Source: Gracilariopsis chorda (taxonomy: Eukaryota; Rhodophyta; Florideophyceae; Gracilariales; Gracilariaceae). Taken from it: 64,000 nucleotides of DNA. The position numbers were made by a program, and so were the translations under genes. The notes under the pieces were generated by a model that ran no database searches, had not been told where the DNA came from, and saw only the letters and a program-made list of their open reading frames with translations. Below, piece by piece: positions 52,592 to 61,468 of the stretch; position 1 is the first letter of the stretch, and every line of letters starts with the position of its first letter. The DNA is taken from the NCBI GenBank assembly GCA_003194525.1, contig NBIV01000148.1, positions 62,001 to 126,000 on the forward strand, read 5' to 3'.

Positions 52592-53809
52592 GAGCAAAGC
52601 CGTTTAAGTGTGAATTCTTTATTGTCCTCATGTCATGTGGCCGAAACCATACTGCCAACCCCAAACGAAGGTGGTTGAAATGTGTAAGTCTTACGCTCTT
52701 CTTCTATATAGAGGGCTTCGAAACCTCTAGTAGCCACCTCTCAGGAAGATCGGTGAACATCCTCCATTACCGAAATCCTGTCACCTTCTACCCCGCAGAT
52801 GAGGGCGTTTTGCGTTATCTCTCCCAGTCCGTGAGGCCCGTTCAGCACTTGCACAGACTGGCATGAGTTACTAGGACACACCATCAGCCTTTTCTGACGC
52901 GTCCTACGGAAAGCACTAAGTGCTTGGACGGGACAACCCCACCAACAGATTGAGCACGCCTGCGCTGTCCACGTACCGGCCAAACACGTAGATGGTATGA
53001 AGTAAAAGTCCAAAAATCCGAACCAAAGCAATTTGCAGACGACGCGTATAGCAACAGCGCCTCTCGCTATTGCTTCTCGACCTCCGCTGGCAGATGTTGG
53101 AACTCCAGAGCCACAAGTGGGATTCTTGGAATCGCGGACCTTGTCTTCAATGTTTCTTCGAGAGCACGAAAATATGGGACTTGCTCATCATGAATCTTCA
53201 TCCGTATCGATGTCCCGGATGGTTTGGAGGTGTGGCTTCTTGGATTAAAAGTGTAGTGGCACGCCACAATTTGCCAAGGTATATGTCAAGGACACTCACC
53301 GATCACTGCGAAAGCAGACGGATGTGTATTGCGCGTCGGAAGTAGATTGCTACCCTCGACACAAGTATTCAAAAATCACGAGACCACCCAAATTGATGCC
53401 CACCGGCGTGAGATCCACAATGACCTCCCTTGGTATAATCCAACTCTTTATGCGCTGATCGCGACCATACGTCACATGTCCTGGCCAGGTCCTGCTTACG
53501 AGATCATCATCATGAGCTACAGCACTGCAAGCGATGTGAGTCTGGCCCCTGACATTGCGTGAAAGAAACGTCGAGACTACCTCTTGTCTTTCTCGGTTAT
53601 GCTCTTTGCTATACCGAAACAACGAAAGAGATCACACTTAATATTCAACGGAGAAATCAAGATCGGAATGAATTAAGGCAGGGCTCTGGATGTGGCCCAT
53701 GAAAAGTTGTGTTACTTCTTCATTCTATAGTACAACGTGTGCTCTAAACTAATCCGACCAAAGCAGAAGTTGGTACGTGAAGCGAGCCATTCGAATCGAC
53801 CTTCTTCGC
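52592..53809. other. No clear gene; possible decayed minus-strand coding
   Basis: Minus-strand pieces at 53622-53350 (EVVSTFLSRNVRGQTHIACSA; HDDDLVSRTWPGHVTYG) and 53267-53067 (YFRALEETLKTRSAIPRIP) read like protein but are separated by stops and frame changes. No family recognised. Confidence 0.3.
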
Positions 53810-55181
53810 TTACTGAAGCAACTTGCGGCTCGCCTTTGGAACCGGATTTGATGTAGCATCAGTAGGAACAATGCGTACACACAGTCCTTTTCCATGATGT
53901 GTTGGTCTTTCCTCTATAACCACATCTGCGGTAGCAACGGCAGCGAAATCGTTTCGGCCAAACACTCTCATTTGTTCCGACGATGCAGCAAGGCTTACTA
54001 CTCTTTGATAAGATCCGTTCCAATTGAATGTATGCCTGGTTATGAAAAGTGACATGATCGCAGCTACACAAGAGGCTAGTGCTGTAATCCCAAGAGCGCA
54101 TACAATAACGACAGATGTCCGGGAAATATTCGAGGGAGGGAGATATGCGACATATGTGTCACCACATGGTTTTGATTGCAGAGTAATGGCTAAATCGTTG
54201 ATCATGATACTCCCTTGTCCCAGGAAAGACACATCTACATGGCCAAAGGCTAGGTCTAGGTACCTTAGTGACGATGCTTCAGGTTCAAAGCCTCTGAAGA
54301 TTCCTGATTTGGCTGTGCTTCTCTCTAGGAATGCAACAGAGCAGTTTCCTCTCACCAAGCGGAATCTCGAGTATGGTAGATCGACACGTGGTACCGCGCA
54401 CTTCCCGAATGCACATTTCATATAGTTCTCCGTTCCGTGCCCGAAGATACAAATGACAAAATATAGCGGTCCTTCTGTGATTTGAATAGTCGGCAGATAA
54501 GTCGCATTTCTCACAATTGTCGAATAGTGCGCCGTGAGGTCCTCAGGATAGCCCGTAGTGTTTTCTAGAAAATCCCAGGCGTTGATGTCAACCTTATAAT
54601 TTCCCCTTGGACTAGAAACATTGATCTTGGCTTCGATGAAACTCTCTTTGAGCAGATGAGCATGACCGTGGCTGTATTCTTCATCCTCCACAAGAAGTGC
54701 GTCAAGATTTTGTCCTGTCCTTCCCACTCGTAAAATCTTTCCACCGGTATTGAAATGCATTATTATTTTCCGCGCTGCAATCCCTAGCACTTCAGATGGA
54801 TTGGTAGCTCCGTGTTTGAGACACAACGACTCTCCTGGCACTGTATTGTTACGTTGAACAGAGAGATTCTTGGACTCAGATACACCAATCGGAGCGGCAA
54901 GCTTTAGAGCAACCAAGAACGCAAAAAAGGATTGTCTGAATTAGCATCAGGATGATAACCTGAGTAGATGATCTACGAAGACGTAAGAGGTTCAAGAATG
55001 CACCGGCAAACGACATGTCGTGAAAATGCATATCCATGCTGACCTTTCCTTCTTGATACAGCTTCCATCTTCCATACGCATTTAGAGTCACTACGAAACA
55101 GAAAGTGGCAATGACTGCGAGAACATCAGTAATGAGGTTAATTACGAAGGCAGTCTTTCCAGGATTCAGCGGCACATCCAT
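53810..55181 (-). CDS. Unrecognised multi-pass membrane protein with one frameshift
   Basis: The minus strand opens at MDVPLNPGKTAFVINLITDV (ATG 55181) with a membrane segment (FVINLITDVLAVIATFCFVVTL), a basic loop and a second hydrophobic stretch (VIILMLIQTILFCV). The frame then changes in a T6 run (54923-54928). The second frame continues to 53810 with a long extracellular-type region having many N-x-S/T sites (NTT, NVS, NAT, NCS) and paired cysteines, a third membrane segment (SVVIVCALGITALASCVAAIMSLFI) and a ~95-residue cytosolic tail. One base too many in the run explains the break; assembly error and true mutation are equally possible. I recognise no family. Confidence 0.6.
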
Positions 55182-56360
55182 TCTCACCACAAGAATCGGG
55201 ATTCATGGACGAGAAGTTATCGATCCAGATCTATTTTATGTGTGTGCTTTTTCGGGCTCTGTTAGGACGCAGGAGATGTAGGGTGCTGGAACTTCTGGTT
55301 TGGGCGAAAGCAGTTTGATGAAGGACAGTTTCAGAGCTAGCGACCTCTTTCAACACCAATCTTTCAGTATTCGAAAGGAAGAGCGGCATGGACTCCTTGT
55401 GCCTTCACAGTCTATCAAGCAACAGAAGCATGAGGCATGTTCTATTTCAAGAGAGAATTCTCGCACGAAGTGTGGAATTGCTGTACGCAGTACGGGGTGA
55501 TACCTTGGCTATATTCCTATCCAATGCAGAGCAGGTACGTCATCTCCATAGATTTTAGTAGTTTGTTTGTGTATTCAGTATACAGGGTAGATAGTATCTG
55601 GTAGATACTATAGTATAATATAGTATTAAATGTATATCTACCCTGTATACTGAATACATAAACTCATATCGCTAATGCCTAGCCTGTGGATGAAGTCTTC
55701 GTAGCATTAACGCTACGCTTTCCAAGTCTTCTCGACGCTCTCGATCTACGTTCGTCATAAGATAATGCATAGCAATCTCATTTCACACCCAGATGTTCCA
55801 AAAGGAGACGTTTCTGCTGGCAACTTTATCGCACCGAACGAGTGCGAATTACTCAGCTGGTCGTTATAATCAAGCTCTACTGTATCGATGGTGATTTCAC
55901 TCGGCCCCCTTTATTACGATATCGGTCCATGGATTTCGAAATCATGTTTCTTTACTCTTTCTCAAGCATTTGTGGCTTTCGATTGAATAGCTACACGTCG
56001 GGCGACTGTGCAATAAGGTGCCAGGCACAATGAGGTGGGAAGTTCAACATCATATCAAGAGTCAGGTAGATGACTGTATGCGAGATTGTTAGATCTCATC
56101 ATTGAAGCCAAAGACCCTCTTTTGCTTTCCCGTTGCTAAAGTTACACCGAATGCAAGTCAGGCAAGCAGAGACGGCGAAGTTTCGAGGTCCATCGCATGA
56201 AGGGCTGAGCGCCTGGTCTTTACACGTGCACCGTACGTGTGTTGTGTACCCTTGTACCCTTCGTACAGCGTTATTGCAGGGAACACAAATAAATTGTGTA
56301 CTGTCGCTGGGCGGCGGCCTCGTCGGCCATCGTCGCAAGAGGTACAGGTCAACACTGTTA
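55182..56360. other. Intergenic with hairpin repeat
   Basis: No gene recognised apart from the hairpin at 55565-55663. Confidence 0.35.
55565..55663. repeat. Long hairpin, possible MITE
   Basis: Arms of 29 bp with one mismatch; the inner 23 bp (GTATTCAGTATACAGGGTAG plus ATA, 55571-55593 against 55635-55657) pair perfectly around a 41-bp AT-rich loop made largely of TATAGTAT-like repeats. Size and form suggest a palindromic MITE end or a small RNA hairpin. Confidence 0.8.
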
Positions 56361-56516
56361 TTAGTGTGCCACACTAATTCTGAAGTCTCGTTTTGCAATG
56401 GGTACACAGAAATTAGTGTGATCCACACTATTTCTTGTGTCTACACTAATACGGTGATGGGCAAATTAGTGTGGACCACACTATTTTTGACACACTCAAA
56501 TAGTGTGGACACTAAC
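56361..56516. repeat. Cluster of TAGTGTGG/CCACACTA palindromes
   Basis: Palindromes TTAGTGTGCCACACTAA (56361-56377), TAGTGTGATCCACACTA (56414-56430) and TAGTGTGGACCACACTA (56467-56483), plus half-sites CTACACTAAT and AATAGTGTGG. The ends form an inverted pair, so this may be a ~156-bp MITE or an array of one short palindromic unit. Confidence 0.7.
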
Positions 56517-56839
56517 CATAGCTGACTTGCTCCTCCCCACCTACAGGCTGACCCTCAAATAGGACTCGATGTCTCCTGACGATGACCTGTAATTACGGAA
56601 ACAGCTGGCATGCTTCCTATTGACCGTTCTGACTCATTTCCATCCCACAACAAATCATAAATTTGCAAGCATAAAAACACCATCTTTGTCACACATTGCG
56701 CTACGTGATCGTAATAAATTTGGTGCGAGTTTAAGAAACTTTCTTTCTTCAAGGCTCGACAGTTCACGCGGTTTGTCGGGTCCATCTGACCACCGTGCAT
56801 CTTATAACATACTCATCTTGTGATAGTCCCACTGTTCAC

Positions 56840-57190
56840 GCTAAAAGTTCTTCAACTTTTGAATTACAAAACTATCAGCTGGTTGTACCAAATGAGTCGT
56901 GTTAAAGGGAAAAAAGCGTACTTCCGTATTGCTCGTAAAAACCAACTGCTCGTATCTCCTCCGTGATGTCATGTGTGTTCATATTTTCTACATAAAGAAC
57001 ACGTTTCCATCCATTCGCCAAAGGCTGCGACACTCTCTTTTTGCGAACGCACTCCGAGAAGACCCATTTGTCCCGTTGTTTGGAAGATGTTCTACATTTT
57101 TGGTTGCTAAAGATAATGATGGACCGCTGGTTTGGGTCAATATGGAGTTGGGTATTTGAGTCACCATGCGCTCAAAAGCGGTCAACAAAG
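56840..57190 (-). pseudogene. Fragment of a DDE_1 (pogo/jerky-like) transposase
   Basis: The minus strand near 56850-56905 reads FNTTHLVQPADSFVIQKLK, close to the NTTHLLQPLD...K motif of DDE_1 transposases, specifically the version with QPADSFVIQK. Upstream frames are broken. Short and tentative. Confidence 0.4.
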
Positions 57191-57847
57191 ATGAGGCGTT
57201 GAGTGTTATGTCGGTGAGCTCGTGAGAGATGTGGAGGTAGGATGGCTGAGATGACCTGTTCTACCAGATGAGAGAGTTTAGAATTGAATATTTTGCGCAA
57301 TATCAGTGGGTGTGTACACTATTTACGTGAAGCAGGCTGAGGCGGTGTCTAAACAATCGTGACGTTCACGCTCAAAAAGAATGAATAATTTACAATTTAT
57401 AAAATAGGAGGCTGTAAATTGAAGTAAGAGAGACCCCTATTGATCATTATTCAAACACAGGTCCAAACAGCGGTCCAGTCTGTTGACAGATCCTATTTCA
57501 CATCTTCCAACCATGATCTCGCTAGATGACAACAGCCATCCAAATACTTACGCAAACGACTCACCTTTTTCCGCATGCATCTTATCTTCATATCCGTTAT
57601 TCTACACGTCACGCGTCGAAGAGCAGCGCTAAATCACAGTGAATTACAAACTGCAAAACTCATTACCCGTAGACATTTTTCTACAAAATCGCACGTTTCA
57701 CCATCTGTAACCCGTCAAGGCATCACTTTCCAGTCCATTAACAACTTTTTGAGCAACAAAACGTTCAAGCATAACTATCGTGTGAGCTGTATATTTATTT
57801 ATAGACTGCTTCGCTTGCTTTTTCCTCACATATAAAACATTGGGGAG
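57191..57847. other. AT-rich, no gene
   Basis: 657 bp before H3. Short frames only. Confidence 0.3.
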
Positions 57848-58803
57848 ATGGCAAGACGATCTGAACGTTTAACCGTTTCTATGAAAATACGATTAGGCAT
57901 AATTTTGAGTAGAATTGCAAGTGGGTCGTCTGATACGATACATCAATTGTTCCGAGCGCAACTTTTGACTGTATATTGTGTTTTCAAAGAAACGTGCAAG
58001 GAATTGTCTAACACACTAACCCTTCCCGGACTTGTTGCCACTTTGGAAGCATCAAAAGAGCTTTGAAATGGACTCAAACTATCAAAGTCACAAGTTAGCC
58101 CATTTACTTGCTGCATCGGAGCAATTGATGGAATCTCAATGGAGATAAACCCCCCTAAGTTCCAAGCTGTGAAATATTGGTGCCGAAAGAGTTACTACGC
58201 AATACCTGTTCAGGCAGTGGTACACTCTGGAGGTATAGTTTTATTTGCTTCTGCAAACGTCGTTTGGTCTACTCATGACTCTTTGGCGTATGCCTCTAAA
58301 ACAATTTCCGAGTATCTGAATAGGCGGAACCTCCCAGCAGAATTTTGGATTGTTGGGGATGACGCTTATGTCTGTAATGATAATTTTATTACATCAATAC
58401 CGGCTTCACGTGTTTTTTATTGGTTTGATAAATCTTTTTTATCTTTTTCTTGTCTTCCTTGCGCATTCACGTTGAGCAGGCTTTTGGAAGGTTATTTGCA
58501 AGATGGAGGATATTTCAGAATCGTCTGAACTATTCCATGAGTATAAGCGCAAGCCGTACTATGTTATGCATAAAACTTCAGAGTTTTTGCATTGATGAAG
58601 GCGAAGAAAAGCTGCAGTGGTTTTATGTAGGAGAAGTCAAAGACCTCAACAAGGATTTTATACACTGGTATGGTATCTATAAGGAAAGCATTGGTATGAT
58701 AGCATCTACTGAAGTGCAATCCTCAAGGAGGAAGACTCAGCGATGCCCTGTGGACTTGGTGTTTTTGCCGCTTTCGCGTGTTTATGATTACTACCGCTAT
58801 TAG
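57848..58803 (+). pseudogene. H3: third Harbinger-type transposase, broken
   Basis: Starts MARRSERLTVSMKIRLG. One frame is kept to 58528 apart from a TGA at 58064-58066 (ASKEL stop NGLKL). Motifs: CCIGAIDGISMEI (first Asp), YWCRKSYYAIPVQAVV, STHDSLAYASKTI, FWIVGDDAYVC. A shift then occurs within T-rich 58431-58460, and the other frame carries RIHVEQAFGRLFARWRIFQ and IKLQSFCIDEGEE to TAG at 58801-58803. It is of the same broad type as the H2 transposase. Terminal repeats not identified; E3 begins a few bases after the stop. Confidence 0.82.
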
Positions 58804-58807
58804 CGGG

Positions 58808-59611
58808 TGTCTCAGCCCTCAGCGGATCCGCGCTGTGCGCCAGGTGCACACCTGTGCATGCGCCGTGTGCCGCCCAAGGCTTGAGTGGACCACGTGTGAC
58901 ACGGATAGTCAAGAGGAGGTTGGCACCACGGTGTGGACATTTACTTAACTTATACTTATTATTTATTATTTATCTACGCTACAGTAGGGAGATTACTAAA
59001 CTACATAGTGGCTCGGCGACCTCGCCCTGACACTGAGTAAACTTCCCCAACCAGGGTTCTTGGCTCTAAGTCTTTTCCGCTTTCGCGAGTCTTCTACACT
59101 CCTCGGAGGTAAAGCCGCGTTACTAACGGTAGACCTATCCACCCTGCGTCACTAGGAGTATCACCGCCTTGGGCACTTGTCACTTAATTCACCACCGCCG
59201 TGTTCTCGCCCCTGTATAGGGTTCCTTTGTACCTTTTTCCGTGGTCCCGTTGGCCCACACCCCCGTCGCCCCCAATCGGGCATCCCCCGTATTTCCCTTA
59301 CCCCACTCTCGTGGTTCCTACCCCTTTGTGTGGTTGCTCGTCACCGCTGACGCGTGTCTCTCGTGCCGGTATCCCGTGACGTCTGCCCCCACTTACGTGG
59401 ACTCGTACTCCTTGGAAGGGCTGTTTTCCCATTCGTGGTGATCCTAATCCTACCGTTTCAACTCTCCCCGCTTGGCGTGAGGGTGAGCCTCGGCTTTACA
59501 ACCCGACTTCGTCGTGCTCATCCGGAGAGGCTCCGTTCGCTGTGTTACCCTCCAGAGGGGAAGATTCCGAACGTCTTCGTGTGTTGTCCCGCTTGCGGGT
59601 ATTGCACTACA
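58808..59611 (+). repeat. E3 5' LTR
   Basis: About 804 bp. The right end is set by GCACTACA followed by AAG and the PBS. The left end (TGTCTCAGCC) is the first TG after the H3 stop; with the 3' LTR outside the window it cannot be confirmed. The right two thirds match the solo LTR at 9318-10055. Confidence 0.7.
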
Positions 59612-59614
59612 AAG

Positions 59615-59634
59615 TGGTCTCCCGACCTAGAATC
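59615..59634 (+). other. E3 primer-binding site
   Basis: TGGTCTCCCGACCTAGAATC, identical to the E2 site, three bases after the LTR. Confidence 0.75.
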
Positions 59635-59726
59635 GGAAACGGTTAGGTTTTGTATTACCTCTCCTCGGAGATTCACTGTCCAAACTTGTGGTTTCTTACC
59701 ACTTCGTGGGAGTTTTTGGTCTACAC

Positions 59727-60236
59727 ATGTCTCGGCGACCATCCTCCGCCGAACCCGTTGTCACGCGGAGTCGTTCCGTCAGTGACGTGGAACAGGCAGA
59801 GATCTCGAAGGTCCCTGCTGGCCACCCTCGACGTGCCACTTTGAGAGGCAAGTCGAAGGGCCAAGACTCGTCGAGAGCCCAGAAACCCCCGCCTAAGGCG
59901 TTGAAGGACGCTCCCAACTCTGGTGTCGACCCGGCTTCTGCCGATGTAGCTGCACCCCGGAGGGGAGAACCCGATACCGACGCCCCCCCTAGTGTCCAAG
60001 CGCAGCTTGATGAGGTGCGTGAAGCACACAATACCCTCTTGGAGGATTTTGAAGTCCTGCGTGTCAGGTTTGATACCTCTTCTATGAAGGATTTGGCTGA
60101 GGACATTCGCCTTTTAAGGGCGGATGTCAACACTGTGTTGGAATGTTTTGGTGGCCCTGCCAACTATGTTGAGAATGTGGAAACCCGATTTGATCGTGTC
60201 AGTGCCCGTCTGAGGACGTTGGAGCAAATATCTTGA
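59727..60236 (+). CDS. E3 gag N-terminal ORF (coiled coil)
   Basis: 169 residues from MSRRPSSAEP. Basic and Pro-rich head, then a heptad-like helix (VQAQLDEVREAHNTLLEDFEVLRVRF ... LAEDIRLLRADVNTVLECF). Corresponds to the first gag segment of E2 (32760-33341). It ends in TGATG, where the TGA (60234-60236) overlaps the ATG of the next ORF by one base. In E2 the matching two segments share one frame, so the split here may be a 1-nt indel. Confidence 0.75.
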   Translation: MSRRPSSAEPVVTRSRSVSDVEQAEISKVPAGHPRRATLRGKSKGQDSSRAQKPPPKALKDAPNSGVDPASADVAAPRRGEPDTDAPPSVQAQLDEVREAHNTLLEDFEVLRVRFDTSSMKDLAEDIRLLRADVNTVLECFGGPANYVENVETRFDRVSARLRTLEQIS

Positions 60237-61468
60237 TGGATGACAACGTTCCGGGTGAGGCCGCTGCTGTCTCGCAAAAAGCGAAGCGCGAGAAGAAAGA
60301 TTCTACCCGCCGCACTCGTAAGAAGCAACCCAAGCACGATCCCGACTCGTCGGATTCCTCCCTGTCTTCACAAGATTCTCACCATTCAGATGGTTCGGTG
60401 TCGTTAGATTCTTCGTCGGACGATGATCGTCGACGACGCCCGTCCCATTCTAAACGGTCTTCTTCCACCCAAGGTATGATTCGCCCCCGGAGGAAGGGGA
60501 GGAAACACTTAGGATTGAGGGAACTAAAATGTACTAATCCCCTCTACAAGAGGTTGGTATCGTACCGATATTATCGGCTTGAGGACTCCTCATTGGATCG
60601 TACACCCCGTGGTACGGGTAAGGTGAAGGACTGCATAAAGCGTATGCAACTTTCCCTTCGTAACCAGTCCTTTTCTGGAGAGGATCCCATATTGGTGTTG
60701 GAATTCCTCGGAAGGTTCGTTTCCGAAGCGGACATACTTGGTATGAACGACGGACAGGCGTTTATTGCCCTACCGTATTTTCTACGTGGCCTCGCCGAGG
60801 ATCAATAAAACTCTGTAAGAGGTTCTTCCCGAGCCTCCGAAGGAGGTGTAACGTGCTGGCCGGAAGCGGTTCAGTACCTCTTGCGATCCTACGCGACGAA
60901 CAACGCTATTCAGGCGGCTATTCTCGCTTTACGCGATACCCGCCAGAAATCTGGAGAGACGGAAACCGAATTCTCGGTACGCCTTAATAAGGCTTTCCAC
61001 AGGTGTGGCAATGTTTACTCCTCTGGAGAGCGCTGCACCATGTACATCGATGGATTGGATCCGTCAATCCGTACGCTGGTGGCCCGATATCGGGAGGATC
61101 GTCGTCACACCACCTACCTGGAGTTGATTCAACACGCGCAAGCGGAAGGTGATGCACTTCGAGCTCGTATCCCTGCATCGAAGTCTCGTCCCGCCGAGGC
61201 GTTGATGATGGAAGCCAGTTCACCATCTTTATCGCTAGCAGCGAGTGGACGCCCTTCAAGGGACTACGATAACGTGTACCTTGCTCAGGCCGGTGCTCAG
61301 TCTATTCCGACAACGGAACTGCCGTCCACGGCGGATGCGTCCTACGAGCTCAGGAGAATTCCCTGCTGTATGTTGACGGACCCCGTGTTCACGGACCTCG
61401 CATTCCCTATGCGAATGGTGCCCTCCGGCAGAGTCGTCCAGGATGGAAGGATACCCGCCCAGCGGTGA
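60236..61468 (+). pseudogene. E3 gag main part, one in-frame TAA
   Basis: From ATG 60236: a Lys/Arg stretch, a Ser/Asp-rich block (DSSDSSLSSQDSHHSDG), then the capsid region (RYYRLEDSSLDRTPRG, DILGMNDGQAFIALPYFLRG). TAA at 60806-60808 stands where E2 has a Phe. The frame continues with RSYATNNAIQAAILALRDT and FHRCGNVYSSGERCTMYIDGL. Comparison with E2 shows true coding moves to the pol frame near 61350. Confidence 0.8.
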
